Shown piece after piece: positions 19,173 through 28,690 of a stretch of 64,000 nucleotides of DNA (position 1 is the first letter of the stretch; each line of letters begins with the position of its first letter). Below the pieces are notes generated by a model. It was given only the letters and a program-made list of their open reading frames with translations. It was not told where the DNA came from and searched no databases. The DNA is from Methylobacter tundripaludum (GTDB taxonomy: Bacteria; Pseudomonadota; Gammaproteobacteria; Methylococcales; Methylomonadaceae), in contig NZ_PTIY01000004.1 in NCBI RefSeq assembly GCF_002934365.1, positions 124,001 through 188,000 on the forward strand. Direction: 5' to 3'. Position numbers and translations under genes: made by a program.

Positions 19173-19249
19173 GAGCGAACAGATGAACTTCAAAACCGAC
19201 TTGCGAATTATACGGTTTTTGAGATTTTGATGGTGGAGTTAGACGATCT

Positions 19250-19867
19250 TTAATGTTGCCGATACCGCTCCAAATCCTTCGGGGTATCCAAGTCCCACTG
19301 TTCGCGCAGTTCATGATGGCGGAGCCTATGGCGCGCGATACGGTCGCGGGTTTCATCAAGCACCCTCGACGTTCCCCAGGGCATGTTATCGAACAGTTCC
19401 GGCTGGGGCCGATTGAATCCGATCAGTACATAGCCTCCGTCTTCCGCGGGGGCCAGCACGACTTCGTTTTTCTGATTTAAGGCGGCTAACGCTTGCTCCA
19501 GATCCTGACCGGTTAATGACGGGCAATCGCAGCCCATTAGCAAGGCATGGGAGTAGTCGGCAAGCGCCGAGCAAAAAGCGTGGTGCATGCGTTCGCCTAA
19601 ATCGGCTCCTTGTTGTTGCCGGAGGACTAATGGATAGTTTGCCGCCGATTCGGTAAAAAACGGATGCTCGGTTGCCGGTGCGCACCAGAGTTGTACCGGA
19701 CATAAGTTGCTTTGTACCGCCCGTTGCAGCGTTTTTGTGCTGAGTTCGATATGAAGCTCGGCGGCCTGTCCGGCGGTTAATTGAGGGATTAAGCGGGTTT
19801 TGACTTGGCCGGGAACCGGGGCTTTGCAGAAAATCATTAGCACGGCATCGGGGTATTTGTAAGTCAT
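19250..19867 (-). CDS. TIGR04282/DUF2064-type glycosyltransferase
   Basis: 205 residues with the nucleotidyl-/glycosyltransferase A fold: MIFCKAPVPGQVKTRL at the N-terminus, GADLGERMHHAF, MGCDCPSLT (metal-binding DxD-like Asp) and LAPAEDGGYVLIGF. These are the landmarks of the DUF2064 family, automatically named arsenosugar biosynthesis glycosyltransferase. Its ATG overlaps the TGA of the upstream hydroxylase gene (ATGA), so it is translationally coupled. No arsenic methylation gene is nearby, so the arsenosugar label should not be taken literally. Confidence 0.85.
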   Translation of the reverse strand: MTYKYPDAVLMIFCKAPVPGQVKTRLIPQLTAGQAAELHIELSTKTLQRAVQSNLCPVQLWCAPATEHPFFTESAANYPLVLRQQQGADLGERMHHAFCSALADYSHALLMGCDCPSLTGQDLEQALAALNQKNEVVLAPAEDGGYVLIGFNRPQPELFDNMPWGTSRVLDETRDRIARHRLRHHELREQWDLDTPKDLERYRQH

Positions 19868-20655
19868 CGTTTCCGCAAGGCCTTAAAAGGCAGCAGCAAT
19901 AATTGCATAAAGCCTAACTCATGCTGTTCGCGGAAAGGCTTTAACCCTATATCCATAGCCGTTTGAGGCTGTTTGGGTTCGGCAACGTAAGTTCTGCACA
20001 GCCTGTCCCAGCAGGAAATCGAAAAGCCGTAATTGCTGTCGGTTTCGGCCGGAACGGTCGAGTGATGGATGCGGTGCATGTCCGGCGTGATGATCAGCCG
20101 ACGCAGTTTTTTGTCTATCGCCGATGGGATGTCGATGTTGCTGTGGTTGAAGGTCGCCGCGCCGTTCAGGATGATCTCAAAAGCGATGACCGCCCACGGA
20201 TTCGCGCCGATCAAAGCAATGCACAGCACTTTGTACAGCATCGAAATCATGATCTCCAGCGGGTGAAAGCGCACGGCGGTGGTGGCGTCGAATTCCAGGT
20301 CGGTATGATGCACCTGATGCAAACGCCACAGCAGCGGCCATTTGTGCGAAACGATGTGCTGGCAGTAAATCGCAAAATCAAGAAACAGCAAGGTCACGAT
20401 AACCGACAGCCATTCGGGTGCGGCCAACCAGTTTAACAGGCCGTAACCTTGGCCTGCGGCGGTTACGGCGCTCAGGTAGGCAATGCCGCCCAGGCTTAAT
20501 CGCATGATCGCGATGTTGAAAGCGGCAAGCCCCAGGTTAACCGACCAGCGCTGCTTGCGGCTGATGTGATGAGTTCTTCTGGGGCAGAGGTATTCCCAGA
20601 CTATCATGATGCAGAAAATGCCCAGCGCTACGGATAAACGGATTACGGTTTCCAA
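19864..20655 (-). CDS. Sterol desaturase / fatty acid hydroxylase superfamily membrane di-iron protein
   Basis: About 263 residues from a TTG at 20655, preceded by GGGGG at a suitable distance; the start is uncertain because it lies inside the preceding gene. Four membrane segments surround the histidine clusters of the superfamily: HIVSHKWPLLWRLHQVHHTD (HxxxH then HxxHH) and HRIHHS (HxxHH). Members oxidise lipids such as sterols, fatty acids or ceramide-like molecules using a di-iron centre. The gene sits between two glycosyltransferase genes with overlaps on both sides, suggesting a common lipid or glycolipid pathway. Confidence 0.85.
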   Translation of the reverse strand: METVIRLSVALGIFCIMIVWEYLCPRRTHHISRKQRWSVNLGLAAFNIAIMRLSLGGIAYLSAVTAAGQGYGLLNWLAAPEWLSVIVTLLFLDFAIYCQHIVSHKWPLLWRLHQVHHTDLEFDATTAVRFHPLEIMISMLYKVLCIALIGANPWAVIAFEIILNGAATFNHSNIDIPSAIDKKLRRLIITPDMHRIHHSTVPAETDSNYGFSISCWDRLCRTYVAEPKQPQTAMDIGLKPFREQHELGFMQLLLLPFKALRKR

Positions 20656-21335
20656 AATTGCCCCCTGGAATAAAGTGCGGCCAATAATTGCGGGTCTGCG
20701 CCGAAGAAGTAACGCAGGCGCAAGCTCCACATCAGCAGTATAGTCCTGTACAGCCCATAGCGCTCCCATCTTCGGCCGGAACTGGTGACTTTGGCGCTAA
20801 GACAAAGCGGCGGGCTGATTTTTTTCAGCGCTTTGCTGATGGCGATGTCTTCCATCAACGCGATTTCGGGATATTGACCAACGGCTGCAAACGCTGCTTG
20901 TGTGACAAAGATTACTTGGTCGCCGGTAGCAATGCCGGTCAGGCGGGAGCGTAGGTTCATCATCCAGGCGATCACGTTCAACATGACATGATCGCCGCTT
21001 AGTTGAATGTCGAAACGCCCCCATTGTTTGCCGTTACTGAGTTGTTGTTCGATCAATTGCAAGGCGTGTTCGGGCAGGTAGGTGTCGGCGTGGAGGAAGA
21101 TCAAGATGTCGCCGCCGGCATGGCTTGCGCCGACGTTCATTTGCCGGGAGCGGCCTTTTGCCGAGTAGATGATTTTGTCAGCTAAATGGGCGTGAGGGTA
21201 ATTAATATTCGACTGGCCGCTAGTCGCGTCAACAATGATGATTTCGCAGTTGCTGCGTAAAGGCTGCAACGCGAGCAGGCACGAGGCTATGGTTTTTTCT
21301 TCATTCAGGGTTGGGATGATGATCGAAAATTTCAT
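20643..21335 (-). CDS. TIGR04283-type family 2 glycosyltransferase
   Basis: 230 residues of GT-A fold. MKFSIIIPTLNEEKTIASCL opens the nucleotide-binding region, ILIFLHADTYLP carries the DxD-equivalent HAD motif, and LMEDIAISKALKK holds the catalytic ED pair. These match the TIGR04283 family that habitually travels with the DUF2064 family protein, as here. First gene of a three-gene overlapping operon; its stop lies inside the start region of the hydroxylase. Confidence 0.88.
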   Translation of the reverse strand: MKFSIIIPTLNEEKTIASCLLALQPLRSNCEIIIVDATSGQSNINYPHAHLADKIIYSAKGRSRQMNVGASHAGGDILIFLHADTYLPEHALQLIEQQLSNGKQWGRFDIQLSGDHVMLNVIAWMMNLRSRLTGIATGDQVIFVTQAAFAAVGQYPEIALMEDIAISKALKKISPPLCLSAKVTSSGRRWERYGLYRTILLMWSLRLRYFFGADPQLLAALYSRGQFWKP

Positions 21336-21360
21336 TAGTCAAAAAATTAAAAAATTTTCA

Positions 21361-21410
21361 CCACGAAGACACGAAGGGCACGAAGTTTTATTTCTTCGTG
21401 CCCTTCGTGG
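21361..21410. repeat. CACGAAG palindromic repeat
   Basis: CCACGAAGACACGAAGGGCA on the left pairs with GCCCTTCGTGG on the right around CGAAGTTTTATTTCTTCG. It lies between recQ and the glycosyltransferase operon. Related to the repeat at 17238-17292. Confidence 0.65.
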
Positions 21411-21448
21411 CGAGTAAGAGCTTTTTAAGCTGTTCGTAGACACTGCAA

Positions 21449-23587
21449 TCACCCCGTTTGATGCTGCAACGCGGCCCTGATACAGCGCAAAACCCCGTAA
21501 CTGTATTGCCCGTCAAACAACTCGTAAACCGGTTTAAGCGCGTTACGCTGCTCTTCGGGCAAGTTGAGAATAGCGGCTTCTATTTGCCTGATTTCCTGCT
21601 CGGGCAATTCAACGACATCGGCCAGCACCAGCATGCCTTGTTCCAGCGACTGGGCCAAATGCCCGTAAATAGTCGTATCTTGCAGTTCCCGTTGCTGAGC
21701 GATCTGCTTTACGCTGTAGCCCAAGCGGAATAAGGCCACCGATTCGGCCATCGTATCCGACAGGCCGATCGGCCCGTTTTTATTGATGTCGACAAACTCG
21801 CCGATCACCGCCAGGAACTCATCGGCATAAAGTTCCAGCTTGCGTTCGCCGACACCGGACAGCTGGCTCATTTGCTGGCGATTGGTCGGCTTGGCTTCCA
21901 GCATCGCCATCAAGGTTGCGTCATGGAAAATAACATAGGGCGGCACATCCTGGGCATCGGCAAGCATCTTGCGCTTGGCGCGCAAGGCGTTCCACAGCAG
22001 GGTATCGTCGGTTTTGGCAAACTGCCTGTTTTCTCTTTTACTACCTTTGATTTTCTCGGCTTTCAAGTCCTTGCGCAGCATCAGCTGCTGCTCGCCGCGC
22101 AAAATAGGCCGACAGGCTTCGGTCAGTTGCAATGCACCGAAGCGGTCGAAATCGACGGCAACCAGCCCTCTAGCGACCAGCTGCCGGAACACCGAATGCC
22201 ATTGCTGTTCGTCAATATCCGTGCCGATGCCGAAGGTCGACAGTTTGTCGTGAGCGGCTTTGACAATCCGCTCGGTGGCCTTGCCGCGCAACACATCGAT
22301 CAGATAGCCGACGCCGTAGCGTTGTTGGGTGCGGTGGATGCAGGACAGCGCTTTTTGCGCGGCCACCGTTCCGTCCCAGGTGTTGACCGGTTCCAGGCAG
22401 GTGTCGCAGTTGCCGCAGGGCTGATCGAGAATGTCGCCGAAATAAGCCAGCAAGGCCTGACGACGACAATGGACCTGTTCGCATAAGGCCAGCATCGCAT
22501 CCAGTTTGTGGTATTCAACACGCTTGTGCGCTTCGTCGGCATTGGAATCCTGAAGCATTTTCCGCAACGTGATCACATCCTGCAAACCGTAAGCCATCCA
22601 GGCGTCGGCGGGCAAACCGTCGCGCCCGGCCCGGCCGGTTTCCTGGTAATAGGCCTCAACGCTTTTCGGCAAATCCAGGTGCGCGACAAAGCGGACATTG
22701 GGCTTATCGATGCCCATGCCGAACGCGATGGTCGCGACAATGACCAAACCTTCTTCCATTAAAAACTGGTGCTGATGCCTGGCGCGCAAACCGGCGTCCA
22801 TGCCGGCATGATAGGGCAGGGCGTTAACGCCTTTGGCCCTGAGCCATTGGGCGGCGTCATCGACTTTCTTGCGTGACAGGCAATAAACAATCCCGGCGTC
22901 ACCGGCGTGTTCGGCGCGGATAAAATCGATCAGCTGGTCGCGGGCATTTTGTTTTTGCACGATCCGATAACGGATGTTCGGGCGGTCGAAGCCGCTAAGA
23001 TACAGTTGCGCTTGCTCCAGATTCAGGCGTAACTTGATTTCTTCGCGGGTTTTGTCGTCGGCGGTTGCAGTCAGCGCGATGCGCGGAATGTCGGGGAAGC
23101 GCTCGTGCAGCAGGGACAGCTGGAGATAATCGGCCCGAAAATCGTGTCCCCATTGGGATACGCAATGCGCCTCGTCAATCGCGAACAGCGCAATCTTGAT
23201 GCGCTGGAACAGTGCGCCGGTGCGTGCCGAAGTCAATCGTTCCGGTGCGATATACAGCAAATCCAGATCGCCGTTAAGCAGCTGCTGCTCGGTTTTACGG
23301 GATTGTTCAAGGGATAAAGTAGAATTCAAAAAAGCGGCTTTGACGCCCAATTGCAGCAAGGCGTTGACCTGATCCTGCATCAACGCGATCAGCGGAGAAA
23401 TCACGATGCCGACGCCGGGCCGGATCAAAGATGGAATCTGGTAACACAACGACTTGCCGCCGCCGGTCGGCATCAGCACCAACGCATCCTGACCGGCTAT
23501 CAACTGTTCGATGACTTCCTGTTGCGATCCCCTGAATTTATCGTAGCCGAAGACAGTTTTGAGGACTTCGATGGGTTTATTGTTCAT
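21449..23587 (-). CDS. recQ: ATP-dependent DNA helicase RecQ
   Basis: 3'-5' DNA helicase acting in recombination and fork repair. 712 residues from the ATG at 23587 ([20 protein letters not shown]), with AAAGG upstream. Visible motifs: Walker A in [15 protein letters not shown], Walker B DEAH in [17 protein letters not shown], the RecQ aromatic loop within that stretch, motif [15 protein letters not shown], a zinc-binding RQC module (CGNCDTC with an upstream C) and a C-terminal HRDC-like region ([20 protein letters not shown]). Length is slightly above E. coli RecQ because of an extra C-terminal helical region. Confidence 0.95.
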   Translation of the reverse strand: MNNKPIEVLKTVFGYDKFRGSQQEVIEQLIAGQDALVLMPTGGGKSLCYQIPSLIRPGVGIVISPLIALMQDQVNALLQLGVKAAFLNSTLSLEQSRKTEQQLLNGDLDLLYIAPERLTSARTGALFQRIKIALFAIDEAHCVSQWGHDFRADYLQLSLLHERFPDIPRIALTATADDKTREEIKLRLNLEQAQLYLSGFDRPNIRYRIVQKQNARDQLIDFIRAEHAGDAGIVYCLSRKKVDDAAQWLRAKGVNALPYHAGMDAGLRARHQHQFLMEEGLVIVATIAFGMGIDKPNVRFVAHLDLPKSVEAYYQETGRAGRDGLPADAWMAYGLQDVITLRKMLQDSNADEAHKRVEYHKLDAMLALCEQVHCRRQALLAYFGDILDQPCGNCDTCLEPVNTWDGTVAAQKALSCIHRTQQRYGVGYLIDVLRGKATERIVKAAHDKLSTFGIGTDIDEQQWHSVFRQLVARGLVAVDFDRFGALQLTEACRPILRGEQQLMLRKDLKAEKIKGSKRENRQFAKTDDTLLWNALRAKRKMLADAQDVPPYVIFHDATLMAMLEAKPTNRQQMSQLSGVGERKLELYADEFLAVIGEFVDINKNGPIGLSDTMAESVALFRLGYSVKQIAQQRELQDTTIYGHLAQSLEQGMLVLADVVELPEQEIRQIEAAILNLPEEQRNALKPVYELFDGQYSYGVLRCIRAALQHQTG

Positions 23588-23644
23588 AAAGCCTTTTGTG
23601 ATCAACCTAGTATCCAGCGCATGTCAAAATTCGGTATTTCTGTT

Positions 23645-23677
23645 CCCTCTCCTGATGGAGAGGGTTAGGGTGAGGAG
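23645..23677. repeat. CCCTCTCC/GGAGAGGG dispersed repeat
   Basis: CCCTCTCCTGATGGAGAGGG followed by TTAGGGTGAGG. The same unit in inverse orientation is at 41258-41288, next to intI. Confidence 0.65.
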
Positions 23678-23759
23678 ATTTAAAAAACGACAACGATGTG
23701 CAAACGCTATTATGTCATTATGCCGCAGAATACGCTCAACGCCTACTGCGTATAAGCGG

Positions 23760-24260
23760 TTAGCCTTTGTAGGCAATGCCCGTAAGCGGGAGAATAAGTT
23801 GCTGAGGGAGAGAGCCTAAGTTTGTAAATCCATGATGGCGATAGAAAGCTTCCGCGTGATCGTCCTTGGCATCAACCACAACAGCAAAAACCGTTACCTC
23901 GGAACGCAAAGCTCTGATAATCGCATCCCAAAGCAGCGCACCACCCAAGCGCCGCCCCTGAAAATCAACATCAATGGCAAGCCGCCCCAATCTGGCAACG
24001 GGAACCGACGGATAGCGCGGAAGACGTTTTATAATGTCCTCCGGCATATCGGTTAAAAGAATGCCGCCAGCCGCAAGGGTGTAGTAACAGGCAACGCGGT
24101 TTGTATCGGTTTCCAATGCCACATAACAAGCCGTCGCTCGGCGGCGCACGTCTTGCGTGACGTGCTCCAGGAAATAACTGTTCAAGACTTCCACGTCGCA
24201 GGAAAATTTTTCCCGGTCGTGTTTGGAGTCTAAAACCTCAATGCGAAACCGCCCGGTCAC
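23760..24260 (-). CDS. GNAT-family acetyltransferase, TacT-like toxin
   Basis: 166 residues from a GTG at 24260 that overlaps the antitoxin stop (GTGA). The sequence reads as a GNAT toxin of TacAT/AtaT type: FSCDVEVLNSYFLEHVTQDV, RVACYYTLAAGGI, RLGRLAIDVDFQGRRLGGAL (acetyl-CoA pyrophosphate loop) and AEAFYRHHGFTNL with the general-acid Tyr. Such toxins acetylate charged tRNAs and are neutralised by a DUF1778 antitoxin encoded just upstream, as here. The antitoxin frame carries a premature stop (24257-24541), leaving an apparently intact toxin with a damaged partner. Confidence 0.85.
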   Translation of the reverse strand: MTGRFRIEVLDSKHDREKFSCDVEVLNSYFLEHVTQDVRRRATACYVALETDTNRVACYYTLAAGGILLTDMPEDIIKRLPRYPSVPVARLGRLAIDVDFQGRRLGGALLWDAIIRALRSEVTVFAVVVDAKDDHAEAFYRHHGFTNLGSLPQQLILPLTGIAYKG

Positions 24261-24541
24261 TCTGAGTCGATCAGCTGATCGTGGGCTTCTTTAGCTCGCA
24301 CCAATGCAGGCGAAGGAGGGGCGGGATTGAGTAGCAGGTCTACAAAGCGGCGTTGATCTTCAGCAGCAATGCGGATGATGCCGGTTTCTTCAATAGTGCG
24401 ATAGGCAGCTTCTTGGGCGGCGGTGACGACGAAATCGCTGACGCTCCGGCCTTAAAGCTCTGCGGCGCGTTTGACGACGGCAAGTACATCCGGGGCAATG
24501 CGGGCTTCAATTCGGGATGTGCGTATGGGCTCAGTTATCAT
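24257..24541 (-). pseudogene. DUF1778 (TacA-like) antitoxin gene with premature ochre stop
   Basis: From the ATG at 24541, with GGAGG upstream, the frame reads MITEPIRTSRIEARIAPDVL, a ribbon-helix-helix start. It meets TAA at codon 30 (24452-24454) after RAAEL. The same frame then continues GRSVSDFVVTAAQEAAYRT to a natural end (QLIDSE, stop 24257-24259). Family members read ELQGRS here, so a CAA codon probably became TAA. The N-terminal half binds DNA and the C-terminal half neutralises toxin in characterised TacA proteins. A C-terminal fragment might still be made by reinitiation, but no ATG follows closely. Confidence 0.8.
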
Positions 24542-24587
24542 GATGATGTCCTCCTTTTCGCAGTGTACGGGTAATAACCGGACAACG

Positions 24588-24781
24588 TCAAATATTCCTT
24601 GCAGCTGCCTTATACACAGCATTACGTTCACGCTTGCCAACGGCCACTACAGCGACGATTAACTCAGCATCTCACACACTTCGTACACCAGCCGAAACCC
24701 CATATTACGGAGTTTGATTTTGTATCGGTTTTTTTTGCCCCGAAAGTTTTGAGGCAGGGACATGCGGATTGGCGAGCTTAA
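24588..24781 (-). pseudogene. relE-like toxin relic with frameshifts
   Basis: Stitching frames gives LANPHVPASKLSG, then RYKIKLRNMGFRLVYEV, then ELIVAVVAVGKRERNAVYKA and the end ARNI. This is the C-terminal two-thirds of a RelE-family mRNA interferase, in order, with a frame change at an A-run near 24737 and another near 24660. No start or antitoxin remains recognisable. Confidence 0.7.
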
Positions 24782-25000
24782 TAGGTCATGAAAATAAAAC
24801 AGTAAGCTTAAAACGTGGCTCTGCGAAAAAATGATTACCTTTTATAGCTGATGATTTTTGCGAGTCTTGAAATCAGTGATTTGATAGAAACCAATGCTCA
24901 TCAAAAATTTTTTAGTATCGTGAACTTTGTAGGGTACGCTATGCCTATAGTTCCAAGAACAGAAGGCTTTGTGAGCCGGTTAATTTGAGCGGAGGTTAAG

Positions 25001-25210
25001 ATGAATATTGCAGAACATAAGTTAAATTTAATACGTCAAATCGACGAACTGCCGGAAGAGTCATTAATAGAGCTGGAAAAAATAGTTTCACAATTGCAGC
25101 GTAATAAAAAGCCGAAATCAAAGCGGCTGGCGGGCTGTATGAAAGGCTTGGTGGAATATATGGCAGATGATTTTGATGCGCCATTGGATGATTTTAAAGA
25201 GTATATGTGA
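25001..25210 (+). CDS. DUF2281-type antitoxin
   Basis: 69 residues. MNIAEHKLNLIRQIDELPEE and SLIELEKIVSQLQRN match the short helical antitoxins of the DUF2281/VapB-like group, ending in an acidic toxin-binding tail (DDFDAPLDDFKEYM). GGAGGT precedes the ATG. Its stop TGA shares its A with the ATG of the PIN toxin gene. Confidence 0.85.
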   Translation: MNIAEHKLNLIRQIDELPEESLIELEKIVSQLQRNKKPKSKRLAGCMKGLVEYMADDFDAPLDDFKEYM

Positions 25211-25593
25211 TGCGTTATTTGCTGGATACGCATACGTTGATCTGGTTTTTAGAGGGCGATCATCGTCTTTCTGCAGCTGCAAACGACATTGTCAGCGATG
25301 CCGATAATGATATTTATGTGAGTATCGTTAGTCTTTGGGAAATGGCAATCAAGATAAGTCTTGGTAAATTGCAGTTGTCGCAATCGCTGGAGCAGGTGAT
25401 TGAGCAATTGGGGCAACAAAATATTACCTTGTTTGAAGTTCATCCAACTCATGTTTTAACAGTGTTAAGTTTACCTTTTGAGCATCGCGATCCCTTCGAC
25501 CGTTTGTTGATTGCTCAGGCTTTGGTGGAAGACATGAAGTTTATCAGCAATGAAGCGTTGTTTTTGCGATATGGCGTGGATAGGGTTTGGTGA
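25210..25593 (+). CDS. VapC-like PIN-domain toxin
   Basis: 127 residues from the ATG at 25210. PIN-domain acidic residues are in YLLDTHTLIWFLEGD (Asp), VSLWEMAIKISLGKL (Glu) and HRDPFDRLLIAQA (two Asp), the spelling of the single-strand RNase subfamily with the HRDPFDR motif. It is coupled to the preceding antitoxin by overlapping stop and start. Expected to cleave RNA when unneutralised. Confidence 0.9.
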   Translation: MRYLLDTHTLIWFLEGDHRLSAAANDIVSDADNDIYVSIVSLWEMAIKISLGKLQLSQSLEQVIEQLGQQNITLFEVHPTHVLTVLSLPFEHRDPFDRLLIAQALVEDMKFISNEALFLRYGVDRVW

Positions 25594-25757
25594 ATAATCA
25601 GGGGGAACCTCTTAAATAGTTGGCAGGGTAATTTTTCCGTTAGAATGCAAAGCTCCCTTCCTCTTTATAATATTGGATAAGGCTCAAACTGTTGTCTAGC
25701 GGGCTTTATCTATAGAACCAAAAGAATTCCACATATCAAAAATTACAAGGTCGTTTC

Positions 25758-28522
25758 ATGGACAATTCTATTCGTTGGCTGCATCTATCCGATTTCCACG
25801 TTGGTAGTGACAATTATGCGCAGAAGCGGCTGTTCGAGAAAATCATCGAACACGTCAAAGATCAAGTAAGCAAAGGCTTTGTCCCTGATTTAGTCTTTAT
25901 AACGGGAGATATTGCCAACAAAGGTTTGAAGGCCGAGTACGAGATATTTCGCAAAGAATTTTATAAGCCTTTGGAAGAAGTGCTGGTTGATGCGAAATTT
26001 TTTACCGTACCAGGAAACCACGATGTAGCCCGTCCTCCGTCAGACGGATTGAATAGGTTAAAATTCGTGGAGCCCGGCAGCCGTTTTTTTGATTCGAATA
26101 AAGAAGGGAAAAAGGCTAGAGAGCAAGTTACTCCCCGATTCAATCTCTATAAAAAATGGGTACCTTGTAGTGCGACCAGCGATTGGGTTGCTTCCGCTGA
26201 TGGTGCGTTTATCGAAAAATTAGATATGCGTGGGCAATATGTTGGCATTGTGGGCATCAATACCGCTTGGCTTTCTATGGATGATCATGACAAAGACAAG
26301 CTCACCCCCGGATTTCATCTTGTTGAATCCTCGCTCGATAAAATCAAAGACTGCTCTGTCCGTATCGTCATTGGGCATCATCCTTTGCATTGGCTGATCG
26401 AAGAAGATGCGCGACGCTTGCGCACTCTATTCGGTCGTCACCGAGTGATCTACTTGCATGGCCACATGCACCGAGCGGAAGCGCGAAAGGAAGACGGAGC
26501 GGGCGAATCATTCCTCGTGTTTCAGGCGGGAGCGGCTTTTCAAGCCCGTGATGATGAGCCTTGGTATGGGGGGAGTTGGATTGCAGCAAGCATGAACTAC
26601 GCTTGAGTCCGCGTTATTGGAATCCCGATAATATGGATTGGCCTACCGAAACCGGACGTTTCCCGGAAAAACTGCGTGTACCCAATAGCGACTGGTGGGC
26701 TTATGACTTGCCAACTTCAGATGAGATAAAGCCGTCCTCATGGCAAGCGCCGGACGGCTGGATGCTGATTGATCAGGCCGTTCTGGAAAACCATCGCCGC
26801 GATATTTCCGCCGATGAGGCGGAGCGTTTTTTCGATGGAGCCGAACCGGATTGGTCGCTGGCTCTGTGCAGCGATCTGCCGAGGCGGGCGGTGGTGGAGA
26901 GTTTGGTAGAGCGCATCGCCACTTATCAAGGCAAGGAACGGCCCTTGGTGGTGTTGCTTACCGGGCCGGGCGGTGAAGGCAAGTCTATGGCGGGGCGGCA
27001 AACGGTGGTCGGATTATTCGAGCGCGATCCCGGTTTGCGGGTGCTGTGGCGAAACGACGATGCCGCTACCCTCACTGCCGAGCAATTGTTGAATTTACCG
27101 CAAGGGTCATCGCCTTGGCTGGTCGACACCGATGCGTCCGATCTAAGCGCCAAATCACTTTGTGAAGCGATGAAAGCCTTGTCTAAAGCAGGGCGTAGCG
27201 ATGTGCGTTTTTTGCTGACTGCGCGGGAAAGCGACTGGCGGTCGGCGGGCGGGGCGAGTTTGCCCTAGGTCAATCATGCCGACTTTCACCAAGAAACGCT
27301 CAGTGGTCTTACTCAAGCCGATGCCACGGTCATCGCAGGCGCGTGGCTGAAATTCGGCAGGGTCGATTGTCAAGGCGAGGCGGCAACCAATCAAGACGAA
27401 TTGAGCCAACGCCTGTTCGACGCGGCGAAAGCCGAAGCGTCTTTGGGCGAGGGCGCATTGCTGGGCGGCGTGTTGCTTATACGCAAGGGCGAGGGGTTGC
27501 GTGCTCATGTCCGATCGCTGCTGGAGCGTTTACAGGCGAATCCGTTGACGAATGGATACACGCTCTATACCGCTTTCGGCTATATCGCCGCAATGCACGC
27601 TGAAGGTTTGGATTTTCTCTCCCGCCCTGTTTTGGCGGAAGCCTTGGATTGCAAAACCAGCAGCCTTCAAAAGGACGTGCTTTTTCCACTAGGCAGGGAG
27701 GCGGCGGCGGGCGGCGGCACGATGATACGCACTCGCCACCGCCGCATTGCTGCCGCAGTTATTGAAGTTATGCAAGAGGAGTTTGGTGAAGACATAGAAA
27801 ACTTCTATTTGGATTTAGTTCAAGCTGCTGTTAAAGCCAGACCGAAAGCATTTATTCAGGGATATTCGCGTTGGGAATATGACTTACCCGGTCACTTTTT
27901 GAAAAAACAACCAGAACTTGCTTTGCAAATCGGGAGCATATTGTTGGAACTGACCCCCCATGCCAAGTTGGCAGTCAGCCTAGCGCGGATTTACCGCCAA
28001 TCGGACGATCCAGCCGAAGGCGCCCGTGTGTTGCGCGAGTTCACGGGTGACGTTAGTGGTGATAGGAGCTACTGGTATGAATGGGGCACTTGCGCTGGCG
28101 GAACGGGCGATCATGCTCTTAGCGCATGGCTGGCGGGCTGGTCGCTGGCGGATCAATCAGGTGTTGAGCCGCCAGACAATGACCGTGCCAAAAAGAGCCT
28201 TGCCGGGTTGGGCGTTGCTTTTGCCGAGCTGTTCAAGCGTTACCCGGACCGTGCCTTTATCGAAGCGCGATATGCTGTAGGACAGTTGGGGTTGAAATTG
28301 CGGCTTGATGATACGGCACGCCGTTACTTTAAGAGTCACCTTGGCGAAGCCGAAGCGGAGGGTGTGAAGCCTACCGATTTGGACGGAGCCTTTAGCCGTC
28401 TACAAACAGGTTTAAACCTTGCTTGGGAAAACTGCGCCGAACACGAAAGCCTTACAGAACGGATACCAAAGCCACAAGCCATGCGATTCGATGGGCTTAA
28501 GCGATTGTTTCCTTTAGGATAG
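25758..28522 (+). pseudogene. Metallophosphoesterase / P-loop NTPase / helical-repeat fusion, disrupted by one frameshift and one nonsense codon
   Basis: Three open segments join into a single ~921-residue protein. Segment 1 is a calcineurin-like phosphoesterase (WLHLSDFHVGS, GDIAN, VPGNHDV, IGHHPLHWL, YLHGHMH). It loses frame in a run of six G at 26569-26574; adding one G joins ...EPWYGG directly to ELDCSKHELRLSPRYW. Segment 2 carries a Walker A (LLTGPGGEGKS) and ends at TAG (27266-27268). The same frame continues as VNHADFHQETLSGL and, after ~80 codons, into an alpha-helical region to TGA-equivalent stop at 28520-28522. TGG to TAG is the simplest explanation. The intact form would resemble STAND-like conflict NTPases with an N-terminal effector. 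Function is inferred from domains only. Confidence 0.8.
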
Positions 28523-28690
28523 TCGGATAGGTAGCGCTTTCCTGCAAACTATATTTGTCTTTTTTTTCTGTATAAAACAAGATACAGAGTCATAGGATAA
28601 TGGTATGGACTCCTCCTCTTCCCTACGGCATCGCGATGTGCCAAAGTGGAAGAAAGTAACAACCACTTAAATGAAGAAGAGGAATCCACC

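Noticed and set aside
19250-19867. Arsenosugar biosynthesis assignment
   Set aside because: It is only an automatic family name; no arsenic methyltransferase or radical-SAM ArsS gene is present in the window.
24452-24640. A 62-codon - strand frame starting MASVNVMLCIRQ
   Set aside because: Its first half is the relE relic in the wrong frame; only the part from the ATG at 24541 is the antitoxin start.
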